Below are positions 31,466-39,532 of a stretch of 40,746 nt of DNA, piece by piece. The stretch lies in the NCBI RefSeq assembly GCF_001700515.1, contig NZ_MAUD01000074.1, forward strand, positions 1-40,746, read 5' to 3'. The DNA is from Streptomyces lushanensis. Its GTDB lineage: Bacteria > Actinomycetota > Actinomycetes > Streptomycetales > Streptomycetaceae. Positions within the stretch are counted from its first letter, which is position 1. Each line of letters begins with the position of its first letter. The translations under genes were made by a program, and so were the position numbers. The notes under the pieces were generated by a model. It was not told the DNA's origin, did not search any database, and was given only the letters and a program-made list of their open reading frames with translations.

Positions 31466-32784
31466 TGCGTCCTTCGCGCGGACGGCCGCGCATACGGAAG
31501 GCGTCGGTCGTGGCGGCCGTCGTCGCCCTGCTGCTCGGCGGTTGCTCGGCTGACGGCGGCGGGACGCGCGGCGGCCGGATCACCCTGCGCTTCCAGTCCC
31601 TGGCCTGGCAGGACGAGTCGGTCCAGGTCAACAAGGAACTGGTGGAGGAGTGGAACGCGGCACATCCGGAGATCCGGGTCGAGTACGTCCAGGGAAGCTG
31701 GGACAGCGTCCATGACCAGCTGCTCACCTCCTTCGAGGGCGGTGAGGCGCCGGACATCATCCATGACGCCTCCGACGATCTGGCCGACTTCGCGTACGGC
31801 GGCCGTCTCGCCGATCTCGGCCCTCTGCTGCCCGGCCGGCTCGAACGGGACATCCCGGACCGTGCCTGGCGGACGGCCACCTTCGGCGAGGGTGTGTACG
31901 GGGTGCCGTTCCTCCAGGAGCCGCGTGTCCTGATCGCGAACAGGAAGATCCTCGAAGCCTCCGGTGTCCGCGTTCCGACCGCCGAGGAGCCCTGGAGCTG
32001 GCCGGAGTTCCGGCGGATCGCCCGGGAGCTGACCAGGTGGATGGGCCCGGGGAAGTACGCGGTCGCCTGGCCGTTGAAGGATCCCGTCTCCGCCACACTC
32101 AATCTCGGGCTCTCCGCCGGCGGGCGGCTCTTCCACCGGGGCGCGGACGGCAGGGTGACGATCCGGTTCACCGACGCGGACGGAGTGGTCCCGGACACCG
32201 TCCACGACCAGGTCAACGAGGACCGGAGCGCGTCCGGCGCCACGCTGGGCATGGGCGGATCGGACACCCTGCCCGGTCTGTTCGGCGGCAAGTACGCGAT
32301 GGTCCCGCTGGGCTTCTCGTACCGCCAGCAGATCATCCAGCAGGCGCCGGAGGGATTCGAGTGGACGGTACTGCCCGCGCCCGCCGGTGAGAGCGGGGGC
32401 CTCGCCCAGGGAGTCAGTCCGCAGACGCTCTCCGTCGCCGAGGACAGCCCGTACAAGAAGGAGGCGGTGCGGTTCATCGACTTCCTGCTGCGGCCGGAGA
32501 ACATGGTGCGGCTCGCCAAGGGCGACTGGATGCTGCCGACCGGTACGCGGGCGCTCCAGGACCCGTCCCTGCGGGTCGCCGAGGACGGCTGGGCGACGGG
32601 CGCCGCGCTCGCGCGGGAGCTGCGTCCGGCTCCCGCCCAGTCGGTGCGCGGCTATCCCGAGTGGAAGGACAAGGTGGCGACACCGGCGCTCCAGGAGTAC
32701 TACAGCGGGGCGATCGGCCGTGCCGAGCTGGAGAAGCGGCTGGTCGAGGACGGGAACAGAGTGCTGGCCCGCTATCAGCGCTGA
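31465..32784 (+). CDS. Extracellular sugar-binding lipoprotein of the ABC transporter
   Basis: The product has 439 residues, ATG overlapping the previous stop by one base. The signal ends in a lipobox LLGGC (Cys27). The mature part is a family 1 solute-binding protein: LRFQSLAWQDESVQVNKELVEEWNAAHPEIRVEYVQG near the start, GEAPDIIHD, GVPFLQEPRVLIANRKILE, and the late FIDFLLRPENM. The gene is last in the unit, after the permeases, whereas binding-protein genes of this class usually come first. No glycosidase or LacI regulator accompanies it, so the sugar cannot be guessed. Energy would come from a shared ATPase such as MsiK elsewhere in the genome. Confidence 0.92.
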   Translation: MRPSRGRPRIRKASVVAAVVALLLGGCSADGGGTRGGRITLRFQSLAWQDESVQVNKELVEEWNAAHPEIRVEYVQGSWDSVHDQLLTSFEGGEAPDIIHDASDDLADFAYGGRLADLGPLLPGRLERDIPDRAWRTATFGEGVYGVPFLQEPRVLIANRKILEASGVRVPTAEEPWSWPEFRRIARELTRWMGPGKYAVAWPLKDPVSATLNLGLSAGGRLFHRGADGRVTIRFTDADGVVPDTVHDQVNEDRSASGATLGMGGSDTLPGLFGGKYAMVPLGFSYRQQIIQQAPEGFEWTVLPAPAGESGGLAQGVSPQTLSVAEDSPYKKEAVRFIDFLLRPENMVRLAKGDWMLPTGTRALQDPSLRVAEDGWATGAALARELRPAPAQSVRGYPEWKDKVATPALQEYYSGAIGRAELEKRLVEDGNRVLARYQR

Positions 32785-32798
32785 CCGGCGGGCCGGTC
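32783..32798 (+). terminator. Hairpin after the binding-protein gene
   Basis: GACCGG (32783-32788) and CCGGTC (32793-32798) pair with a 4-base loop directly at the stop of the gene. It is followed by a GGCCGGT tandem run (about 32823-32852), so the region is GC hairpin-rich. The stem is short. Confidence 0.4.
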
Positions 32799-32866
32799 GC
32801 TGACGGCCGGTCGCCGACAGTCGGCCGGTGGCCGGTGGCCGGTGGTCGGCCGGGGCGGATATCGGA

Positions 32867-32896
32867 TTGCACGAGACGTCTCGTCTTGTCTACGGT
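32867..32896 (+). promoter_or_regulatory. Promoter of the glycosyltransferase gene
   Basis: TTGCAC (32867-32872) and TACGGT (32891-32896) are 18 bases apart and fit HrdB-type boxes. The ATG at 32903 lies six bases past the -10 box, so the mRNA would start at or near the start codon. The spacer holds the palindromic operator. Confidence 0.5.
32871..32884 (+). promoter_or_regulatory. TetR-type palindromic operator
   Basis: ACGAGACGTCTCGT is a perfect 14-bp palindrome that overlaps the end of the -35 box and fills the spacer of the glycosyltransferase promoter. A dimer bound here would block polymerase. The half-site is of the kind used by TetR-family repressors, but no regulator gene is in the window. 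Confidence 0.65.
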
Positions 32897-32902
32897 GGGG
32901 TC

Positions 32903-34114
32903 ATGACCGTATCGCGCCCCGCCCACATCGCCATGTTCTCCATCGCCGCCCATGGGCATGTGAATCCGAGCCTCGACATCATCAGGGAGCTGGTCGCCCG
33001 CGGGCACCGGGTCAGTTACGCGATCCCCGCCCCCTTCGCCGAGAAGGTCGCGGCGACCGGCGCCCGGCCGGTGATCTACACCTCCGTCCTGCCGGGGCCC
33101 GACGACGATCCGGCGGCCTGGGGCACGGAACTGATCGACAATGTCGAACCGTTCCTCGACGACGCGATCCAGGCGCTTCCGCGGCTCGCCGCCGCGTTCG
33201 CGAACGACCGGCCCGATCTGGTCCTCAGTGACATCACGTCCTATCCGGCGCCGGTCCTGGCGCACCAATGGGGTGTTCCGTACATCCAGCTCTCGCCGAA
33301 TCTGGTCGCCTGGGAGGGATACGAGGAGGAGGTCGGCGAGCCGATGCTCGCGCAGCTGCGGGCTTCCGCGCGCGGCCGTGCCTACCGCGCGCGCTTCGCG
33401 GACTGGCTCAAGGAGCAGGGCATGGACCACACCGACCCGGACCGGCTGGTCGCCAGGCCCGGCCGCTCCCTGGTGCTCATCCCCAAGGCGCTGCAACCGC
33501 ACGCCGACCGCGTGGACGAATCCGTTTACACCTTTGTCGGCGCCTGCCAGGGCGATCGCGCGGAGCAGGGCGAGTGGCGGCGGCCGGCCGGGGCGGAGAA
33601 GGTCCTGCTGGTCTCGCTCGGCTCGGCCTTCACCAAGCGGCCCGCGTTCTACCGGGCGTGTGTCGAGGCCTTCGGCGGTCTGCCCGGCTGGTACGCGGTG
33701 CTCCAGGTCGGGTCCCATGTGGACGCGTCCGAACTGGGCGAGGTGCCGTCCAATGTCGAGGTGCGTCACTGGGTGCCGCAGCTCGCCGTTCTCCGCCAGG
33801 CCGACGCCTTCATCACCCACGCGGGCGCGGGCGGCAGCCAGGAGGGCCTGGCGACGGGCACACCGATGGTCGCCGTACCGCAGGCGGTCGACCAGTTCGG
33901 CAACGCCGACATGCTCGTCTCGCTGGGTGTGGCCCGGCGCCTCGACACGGAAGAGGCGACACCGGAGGCGCTGCGGGAGGCGGTGCTGGCGCTGGTCTCC
34001 GATCCGGAGGTGGCCGGGAGGCTCGCCGGGATCCGGCGCGCGATGGCGGCGGAGGGCGGCACCCCGAGGGCGGCCGATCTGATCGAATCGGCGCTCCCCG
34101 CCGCGGTGTCCTGA
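32903..34114 (+). CDS. Macrolide-type (OleD/Mgt-like) glycosyltransferase
   Basis: The product has 403 residues. It is a GT1/GT-B enzyme that moves glucose (usually from UDP-glucose) to hydroxyl groups of macrolides and other small molecules. The N-terminal acceptor domain starts [17 protein letters not shown], with H19 as catalytic base. The donor domain holds [51 protein letters not shown], in which the HAGAGG loop and DQ pair bind the nucleotide sugar. Length is typical of OleD/OleI/MgtA. No polyketide genes are near, so it may inactivate foreign or self macrolides by glucosylation. The perfect palindrome in its promoter suggests induction by a ligand. Confidence 0.92.
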   Translation: MTVSRPAHIAMFSIAAHGHVNPSLDIIRELVARGHRVSYAIPAPFAEKVAATGARPVIYTSVLPGPDDDPAAWGTELIDNVEPFLDDAIQALPRLAAAFANDRPDLVLSDITSYPAPVLAHQWGVPYIQLSPNLVAWEGYEEEVGEPMLAQLRASARGRAYRARFADWLKEQGMDHTDPDRLVARPGRSLVLIPKALQPHADRVDESVYTFVGACQGDRAEQGEWRRPAGAEKVLLVSLGSAFTKRPAFYRACVEAFGGLPGWYAVLQVGSHVDASELGEVPSNVEVRHWVPQLAVLRQADAFITHAGAGGSQEGLATGTPMVAVPQAVDQFGNADMLVSLGVARRLDTEEATPEALREAVLALVSDPEVAGRLAGIRRAMAAEGGTPRAADLIESALPAAVS

Positions 34115-34475
34115 GGCGTCGACGCGGCCGGACCGGCCGGGAGCGCGGCGGCCCGCGGTGCCGTCCTTCCCGGAAGGCGGGGTCGGGCCATTTCGTCGTC
34201 GTTTCCCCGATGCGGGGAGGGAGGTCCGTTCCTCCCGGCGCCGGTCATATCTCCGACAAGAGGGAGCGAAGCCTCGTGTCACGGGCGGGGGCCGGCGGGC
34301 GGGCCCGGCGCTTTCCGGACTGGCCGATTCCTTACGCGGATTGAGGTTTACCAGGTCACCGCCGCCCCAGGGTCTTGATCTGAACGCGTCAATCGGCCAG
34401 GGTTCGAGCCAGTTCGGCGGAGACTCCTGTCCGCCGGGCCTCCCCCCACGGAAGATGACGAGGAGTTCCCTCTTC
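34115..34475. other. Intergenic region before the S8 protease gene
   Basis: These 361 bases hold no gene I can support. A CCTTCC/GGAAGG inverted pair (34165-34177) and a GGGAGG/CCTCCC hairpin (34219-34236, 6-bp stem, 6-base loop) are possible transcript ends for the glycosyltransferase gene. Near 34375-34395 TTGA and TCAA flank a 10-base gap. No clear promoter pair. Confidence 0.5.
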
Positions 34476-35720
34476 ATGGCAATTCGACAACGTGCGACCA
34501 GGACCAAACTCATCGCCGCCCTCACGGCCGTCGTGGCGGCGGCCGGAATCACCGCGCTCACCTCCCCCACGGCGGGCGCGGCTCCGGCACAGGGTGTGGT
34601 GTACGGCGCCGGCGCCCAGGACGCGGCGGCCGGCGGCTACATCGTGATGCTGCACCGGACGGACGGGCCGGGCGCCGGCCGGCCGGGCGCCCGGCAGACC
34701 CACGACAGGACCGGGAAGCGGGAACTGGCCGAGGAGTACGGCGGCCGGCTCGCGCGGAACTACACCACGGCCCTCAACGGCTTCTCGGCCGACGGACTCA
34801 CCGGGGCGGAGGCCGCGCGTCTGGCCGCCGACCCGGCCGTCGCCATGGTCGTCCGGAACAAGACCTTCACCGTCAACGCCACCCAGAGCGACCCGCCCTC
34901 CTGGGGTCTCGACCGCGTCGACCAGACCGCGACCGCCGGGGACAGCGCGTACACCTACCCGGACGGCGCCGGCGAGGGCGTGACCGCGTATGTCATCGAC
35001 ACCGGCGTCCGGATCACCCATCAGGACTTCGAGGGCCGTGCGAGCCACGGCTACGACGCCATCGACGGTGACAACTCGGCCGACGACGGCTACGGGCACG
35101 GCACGCATGTCGCCGGAACCATCGCCGGCGCCGCGCACGGAGTCGCCAAGAAGGCGAAGATCGTCTCCGTGCGGGTGCTGGACAACAGCGGCTTCGGCAC
35201 CACCGAGCAGGTCATCGCCGGGATCGACTGGGTCGCCGCGAACCACCGGGGCCCCTCCGTCGCCAATATGAGCCTCGGCGGCGGCGCCGACCCGGCCCTC
35301 GACGAAGCCGTACGCAACGCCATCGCCACCGGTGTCACCTTCGGCGTCGCCGCCGGCAACAACGCCTTCGACGCGAGCCAGATCTCCCCGGCGCGCGTCG
35401 AGGAGGCGATCACGGTCGCCTCGTCCACCGTGGACGACGCGCAGTCGTCCTTCTCCAACTTCGGCCCGCTCGTGGACATCTACGCCCCGGGCTCCGGCAT
35501 CATCTCGGACTGGAACAACAGCGACACCGCCGTCAGCACCAGCTCCGGCACCTCGATGGCCACCCCCCATGTGGTCGGCGCGGCAGCCCTCCATCTCGGC
35601 GCCCACCCGGACGCGACGCCCGAGCAGGTCGCCACGGCCCTGACCGACGGTGCCACGCCCGGCGCGATCGTCAACGCGTCGCCGGACACCGTGAACAAGC
35701 TGCTGAAGATCGTCGAATAG
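34476..35720 (+). CDS. Secreted S8 (subtilisin/proteinase K-type) protease
   Basis: The product has 414 residues from an ATG at 34476, with AGGAG ten bases upstream; an ATG at 34455 overlaps its own ribosome site and is rejected. A signal peptide ends near residue 36 (AGAAPA). An I9-type propeptide follows (about 52-135: GGYIVMLH, then YTTALNGFSADGL), which chaperones folding and is cut off. The catalytic domain has D175 (VIDTGV), H208 (GHGTHVAGT) and S360 (GTSMATPHV), with N295 as the oxyanion residue. The domain ends directly after KIVE, so there is no C-terminal extension. Such enzymes are secreted to digest proteins. Confidence 0.95.
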   Translation: MAIRQRATRTKLIAALTAVVAAAGITALTSPTAGAAPAQGVVYGAGAQDAAAGGYIVMLHRTDGPGAGRPGARQTHDRTGKRELAEEYGGRLARNYTTALNGFSADGLTGAEAARLAADPAVAMVVRNKTFTVNATQSDPPSWGLDRVDQTATAGDSAYTYPDGAGEGVTAYVIDTGVRITHQDFEGRASHGYDAIDGDNSADDGYGHGTHVAGTIAGAAHGVAKKAKIVSVRVLDNSGFGTTEQVIAGIDWVAANHRGPSVANMSLGGGADPALDEAVRNAIATGVTFGVAAGNNAFDASQISPARVEEAITVASSTVDDAQSSFSNFGPLVDIYAPGSGIISDWNNSDTAVSTSSGTSMATPHVVGAAALHLGAHPDATPEQVATALTDGATPGAIVNASPDTVNKLLKIVE

Positions 35721-35727
35721 CCGTCAC

Positions 35728-35750
35728 CGGCTGCCGCGGCCGGGCAGCCG
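35728..35750 (+). terminator. Hairpin after the S8 protease gene
   Basis: CGGCTGCC (35728-35735) and GGCAGCCG (35743-35750) form a perfect 8-bp stem with a 7-base loop, seven bases past the stop. Likely terminator. Confidence 0.7.
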
Positions 35751-35856
35751 TACGGCCCGCGGAACCGGCGGCCGTCGCGCTCTCCCCCACGGGGCGCGGC
35801 GGCCGTCCCGCTCGCGTCCGCTGCCCCGGGCACGGACCGCGGCCTATCGTGGGCGG

Positions 35857-36405
35857 ATGACCACGACATACGGGGCGCTTCTGCGCGGGATCAATGTCAG
35901 CGGCCACCGACGCGTTCCGATGGCCGATCTGCGCGAGCTGCTCTCCGAACTGGGCCATCGCGACGTCCGTACGTATCTCCAGAGCGGCAACGCGGTCTTC
36001 ACCAGCGACTCCGACGACGAGGACGCCCTGACCGGCGGGCTGGAGCGGGCCATCGAGCGGCGCTTCGGATTCACCGTCGACGTTCTGGTGCGCGGCGCCG
36101 CCTATCTGCGGGCCGTCGCCGAGGAGTGCCCCTTTCCCGCCGCCACCCTTGAGGGCAGGCAGCTCCACGCCACCTACTTCTCCGCGCCGGTGGACGCCGA
36201 GCGGTTCGCCGCCGTCGACCGGGCCGCGTACCTCCCGGAGGACTTCCGGCTGGGGGACCGCGTGCTGTACCTCTACACGCCGAACGGTCTCGGCCGCTCC
36301 AAGCTCTCCGAAGCGCTCGCCAGGCCGGGCCTGTTGAAGGGCGTCACGGCCACCAGCCGCAACTGGAACACCGTCGTCAAGCTGGTGGAGCTGACCCGTG
36401 CCTGA
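35857..36405 (+). CDS. DUF1697 domain-containing protein
   Basis: The product has 182 residues. It opens YGALLRGINVSGHRRVPMADLRELLSELGHRDVRTYLQSGNAVF, the hallmark of DUF1697 (double ferredoxin-like fold, function unknown), and ends LARPGLLKGVTATSRNWNTVVKLVEL. A TATCGT (35845-35850) six bases before the ATG is a possible -10 box, which would make the message leaderless; GGGCGG directly before the ATG is too close to serve well as a ribosome site. It overlaps the next gene by eight bases. Confidence 0.88.
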   Translation: MTTTYGALLRGINVSGHRRVPMADLRELLSELGHRDVRTYLQSGNAVFTSDSDDEDALTGGLERAIERRFGFTVDVLVRGAAYLRAVAEECPFPAATLEGRQLHATYFSAPVDAERFAAVDRAAYLPEDFRLGDRVLYLYTPNGLGRSKLSEALARPGLLKGVTATSRNWNTVVKLVELTRA

Positions 36406-36760
36406 GCGTGCCTCCGCGATCTCGTCCGTCATCAAGGCCGAACTGCGGCTGCTGGACCCGGCGGTCCGCGCCTGCGCGGACCGGCTCGCGGAACTGCTCC
36501 ATCCGGACTTCAGGGAGTTCGGTGCCTCGGGCCGGGAGCGGGACCGCGGCTCGATCGTCGCCGCGCTCACCGCGAAGGGCGCGCCGGGGCCCCGGCCGAT
36601 CACCACCTCCAAGATGCGAGGTGTCCAGCTCGCTCCGGGGGTGGTGCTGCTGACCTTCGACACGGAGTTCAACGGCCTGCGGGCCCACCGGAGTTCGGTG
36701 TGGCGGCTGACCGAGAGCGGATGGCGGCTCTATTTCCATCAGGGCACACCGTTCGGCTGA
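36398..36760 (+). CDS. NTF2-like (DUF4440-type) protein
   Basis: The product has 120 residues from a GTG at 36398, overlapping the DUF1697 stop by eight bases, so the two are cotranslated. The cone-shaped NTF2-like fold is shown by the opening helices (AELRLLDPAVRACADRLAELLHPDFREFGASGRERDRGSIVAAL) and the beta strands ending RSSVWRLTESGWRLYFHQGTPF. Such proteins act as small enzymes or ligand binders; the substrate is unknown. It resembles housekeeping DUF4440 proteins that read as dehalogenase-like or ketosteroid-isomerase-like, without catalytic residues I can name. Confidence 0.82.
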   Translation: MPERASAISSVIKAELRLLDPAVRACADRLAELLHPDFREFGASGRERDRGSIVAALTAKGAPGPRPITTSKMRGVQLAPGVVLLTFDTEFNGLRAHRSSVWRLTESGWRLYFHQGTPFG

Positions 36761-36786
36761 TCCGCGCCGTCCGGCGCGGCACAGCG

Positions 36787-36806
36787 CGGCACAGCGCGGT
36801 GTGCCG
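36787..36806. terminator. Bidirectional hairpin between convergent genes
   Basis: CGGCACA (36787-36793) and TGTGCCG (36800-36806) pair with a 6-base loop between the NTF2-like and chelatase genes. The 10-base unit GCGCGGCACA also occurs twice in a row here. Confidence 0.6.
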
Positions 36807-36823
36807 TGGCGTCGCGCGGCGTT

Positions 36824-37639
36824 CTACGCGGGCCGGGCCAGCGGTACGAGGGCGTTCGGGGCCGCGGCCCGATCGTCGTAGCGGCGCAGCAGCAGCCGTG
36901 CCAGCTCCGGGGCCGCGCCCAGCACTCCGGCCAGTACGTCGGCGCCGCCCTCGCGGGCACCGGCGGCGATCCGGTCGGGAAGGAACCCGGGAGCGATGAC
37001 ATAAGGCGCCACGGCGATTTTCCGTACCCCCTCGGCCCGCAGCGCGCGCACCGCGTCCTCGGTGCGCGGCAGCGAGGCGGAGGCGAACGCGGGCCGCACG
37101 GCGCACCAGCCGGTACGCCGCCACTCCCGCGCGATGCCGTCGATCACCGCGATCGCCTCCGGGTCGGAGGAGCCCGCCGAGGCCAGTACGATCCCGGTCG
37201 AGGCCCGGTCGGCGGGCCTGAGCCCGGCCTCGTGCAGCCGCCGCTCCAGCGCGTCGGTCAGCAGCGGTGACGGACCGAGCACCTCGGCCCGGCGGACGCG
37301 CAGCAGAGGATGGCGCGCCGCCGCCTCGTGCAGCACCGCCGGGATGTCGGCCTTGGCGTGGAAGGCGCGTGTCAGGAGCAGCGGCAGGACCACCACGTCC
37401 CGGACGTCCTCCCGCGCCAGCCGGTCCAGCAGCCGTGGCACGGCGGGCGCGTTGAAGTCCAGGAAGCCGGTCTCCACCCGCAGCCCGGGGCGCAGCGAGC
37501 GCAGCCGCGCGGTCAGGGCGTGCACGGTCGCGGCGTGCCGCGGATCGCGGCTGCCGTGGGCCACGACGAGCAGCACGGGCCGCGGCACGGGCCGGCGACC
37601 GGACCGGGGCGCGGACGGCTGGACGGAGTGGTGGCGCAT
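36824..37639 (-). CDS. Sirohydrochlorin chelatase (CbiX/SirB-type)
   Basis: The product has 271 residues from an ATG at 37639, five bases after the permease stop. It inserts iron (siroheme) or cobalt into sirohydrochlorin. The N-terminal half has the metal-binding pair H28 (VVAHGSRDPRH) and H94 (TRAFHAKADIP). The C-terminal half repeats the fold, but its first motif reads LASAGSSDPEA, with Ala-Gly where the active half has His-Gly, so only one site should be active. The context (sulfur transporter genes, with sulfite-reductase genes expected upstream outside the window) points to siroheme for sulfite reductase. It is the last gene of the operon. No clear ribosome site; translation is probably coupled. 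Confidence 0.9.
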   Translation of the reverse strand: MRHHSVQPSAPRSGRRPVPRPVLLVVAHGSRDPRHAATVHALTARLRSLRPGLRVETGFLDFNAPAVPRLLDRLAREDVRDVVVLPLLLTRAFHAKADIPAVLHEAAARHPLLRVRRAEVLGPSPLLTDALERRLHEAGLRPADRASTGIVLASAGSSDPEAIAVIDGIAREWRRTGWCAVRPAFASASLPRTEDAVRALRAEGVRKIAVAPYVIAPGFLPDRIAAGAREGGADVLAGVLGAAPELARLLLRRYDDRAAAPNALVPLARPA

Positions 37640-37644
37640 GGAAA

Positions 37645-38616
37645 TCAGCTTTTCACGAGAAGACCGCGACCGCGCAGCACCCGCCGCTCCAGCGGACTGA
37701 AGATCAGCAGGTCGATGGCGATACCGACGATCAGGATGAGGAAGATGGCGAGGAACACCATGGGCATGCTGCCGACCGTACGGCCGTTCTCCAGCAACTG
37801 GCCGAGCCCCACACCGAGATCGGGCGAGGACGCGATGATCTCCGCGGCCATCAGCGAGCGCCAGGAGAACGCCCAGCCCTGCTTCAGCCCGGCCAGATAG
37901 CCCGGCAGCGCCGCGGGCATCACGATGTGCCAGGTGCCGCGCAGCCCGGTCGCGCCGAGCGTGCGCCCGGCCCGCAGGAACAGCGGCGGCACCTGGTCGA
38001 CACCGGAGACCAGACCGTTGGCGATCGAGGGAACCGCGCCGAGCAGGATCACCGCGTACATCATCGAGTCGTTCAGCCCGAGCCAGATCACCGCGGGCGG
38101 CACCCAGGCCACCGAGGGCAGCGACTGGAGTCCGGACAGGATCGGGCCGATGGCCGCGCGGACGAACCGTACCCGGGCCACCAGCAGCCCGAGCGGGGTG
38201 CCGATCGCCAGGGCCAGCAGGAAGCCCAGCAGGCCGCGCGAGACGCTGGTCCAGATGTAGCCGAGCAGGGTGCCCTGGGCCCAGGCGTCCGCCACCTCGT
38301 CCCACACCGCCGTCGGCGACGGCAGCTTGTAGTCGTCGGTGATCTTCGCCCAGACGAGGATCTGCCACACCACCAGCACCAGCGCGACGGCGATGACGGG
38401 CGGCAGGACCTTCTGGACGAGCGTCCGGCGCAGCGGTGTCCGTCCGGTCTGCACGGTGTCCAGCGCGTCGAGCCCGGCCTCCAGACCCGCCAGATCGTGC
38501 TGGAGTCCCGGATCCGCCGGGCTTCCGGCCGCCGTCCGGCTCCTCGACGCCGCGTCGCCCGCCGCCGGGTCCCGCGGTGCCGTGTCCTTCGGTGCTGTCG
38601 TGTCAGTGCTGCCCAT
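37645..38616 (-). CDS. ABC transporter permease (SsuC/TauC-type)
   Basis: The product has 323 residues from an ATG at 38616, overlapping the ATPase stop by 14 bases. An N-terminal cytosolic region (1-75) is Ala/Thr/Arg-rich, unlike SsuC of E. coli, which lacks it. Then come six membrane helices with the TauC/SsuC pattern IWTSVSRGLLGFLLALAIGTPLGLLVAR, an EAA-type loop (AGRTLGATGLRGTWHIVMPAALP) and a C-terminus ending FSPLERRVLRGRG. It transports a sulfur compound, probably sulfonate or sulfate-like, into the cell with the neighbouring ATPase and binding protein. Confidence 0.9.
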   Translation of the reverse strand: MGSTDTTAPKDTAPRDPAAGDAASRSRTAAGSPADPGLQHDLAGLEAGLDALDTVQTGRTPLRRTLVQKVLPPVIAVALVLVVWQILVWAKITDDYKLPSPTAVWDEVADAWAQGTLLGYIWTSVSRGLLGFLLALAIGTPLGLLVARVRFVRAAIGPILSGLQSLPSVAWVPPAVIWLGLNDSMMYAVILLGAVPSIANGLVSGVDQVPPLFLRAGRTLGATGLRGTWHIVMPAALPGYLAGLKQGWAFSWRSLMAAEIIASSPDLGVGLGQLLENGRTVGSMPMVFLAIFLILIVGIAIDLLIFSPLERRVLRGRGLLVKS

Positions 38617-39394
38617 GGCGGCGGATCTCCCCACGCAGTTCTTCGGTGATCTCGACGGACAGCTCCGCGACGGCGGGGTCCTCGATACGGCGCGGCTGCG
38701 GGATGTCCACACGCCACTCATGGGCCACCCGGCCGGGCCGCGACGACAGCAGGACGACCCGCTCGGCGAGCCGCACCGCCTCCCGTACGTTGTGCGTCAC
38801 GAACAGCACCGACAGATCGGTCTCACGCCAGATCCTGGTCAGCTCGTCGTGCAGCACGTCCCGGGTGATGGCGTCCAGCGCCGCGAACGGCTCGTCCATC
38901 AGGAGCAGTTGGCTGTCCTGTGCGAGCGCGCGGGCCAACGCGACCCGCTGCCGCATCCCGCCGGACAGCTCGTGCACCCGCTTGCCGTACGAGCCGTCGA
39001 GACGGACGAGGGAGAGCAGCCGCTCCGCCTCGCCGCGCCGCTCCTGCTTGGCCACGCCGCGCAGCCGCAGCGCCAGTTCGATGTTCTTGCCCGCGGTCAG
39101 CCACGGGAACAGCGCGTGCTCCTGGAACATCAGGGCGGGCCGTCCGCCGGGCGTCTCGATGGACCCGGCGGACGGAGCGTCCAGTCCCGCGACCAGATTG
39201 AGCAGGGTGGACTTGCCGCACCCCGACGCTCCCAGGAGGGTGACGAACTCGCCGGGAGCGACATCGAGGGTGATGTCGTCCAGGACGAGCTGCTGCCCGG
39301 CGGGCGTCACGAAGGACTTCGAGACATGCGCGATACGGGCGGCGTGGTCCACCGCCGGGGTGCTGTCGGCGGCCTTGGCGAGGGCTGTCGCCAT
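38603..39394 (-). CDS. ABC transporter ATPase (SsuB/TauB-type)
   Basis: The product has 263 residues from an ATG at 39394, with AGGAGG eight bases upstream; the GTG at 39403 overlaps that ribosome site and is rejected. Walker A GASGCGKST (55-63), Q-loop Q91, signature LSGGMRQR (143-150), Walker B LLLMDEP (163-169) and switch H201 are all present. It drives the transporter with SsuC- and SsuA-type partners. The final 20 residues (DPAVAELSVEITEEL) are ordinary for this family. Confidence 0.93.
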   Translation of the reverse strand: MATALAKAADSTPAVDHAARIAHVSKSFVTPAGQQLVLDDITLDVAPGEFVTLLGASGCGKSTLLNLVAGLDAPSAGSIETPGGRPALMFQEHALFPWLTAGKNIELALRLRGVAKQERRGEAERLLSLVRLDGSYGKRVHELSGGMRQRVALARALAQDSQLLLMDEPFAALDAITRDVLHDELTRIWRETDLSVLFVTHNVREAVRLAERVVLLSSRPGRVAHEWRVDIPQPRRIEDPAVAELSVEITEELRGEIRRHGQH

Positions 39395-39480
39395 GGTCGT
39401 CACCTCCTGGGAACGGTGTGGGAAGGGTCAGGAATCACGCGGACGCGGTGGATCCGCCGGGCGCGGCGGGTCCGTCTGTC

Positions 39481-39514
39481 CCGTCCGGTCCGGCGGAGGT
39501 GCCGGACCGGACGG
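39481..39514 (-). terminator. Intercistronic hairpin between binding-protein and ATPase genes
   Basis: CCGTCCGGTCCGGC (39481-39494) and GCCGGACCGGACGG (39501-39514) form a perfect 14-bp stem with the loop GGAGGT. It starts 18 bases past the binding-protein stop (minus strand). It would weaken transcription into the ATPase gene or shield the upstream mRNA from decay. Confidence 0.7.
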
Positions 39515-39532
39515 ACGCCGTGGACCTCGCGG

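Noticed and set aside
30530..32205. Long minus-strand open frames opposite the sugar transporter
   Set aside because: They mirror the permease and binding-protein genes, whose overlaps and motifs are unmistakable.
34395..34415. GGGTTCGAGCC, a T-loop-like sequence, as part of a tRNA gene
   Set aside because: No acceptor stem, anticodon arm or D-arm can be built around it.
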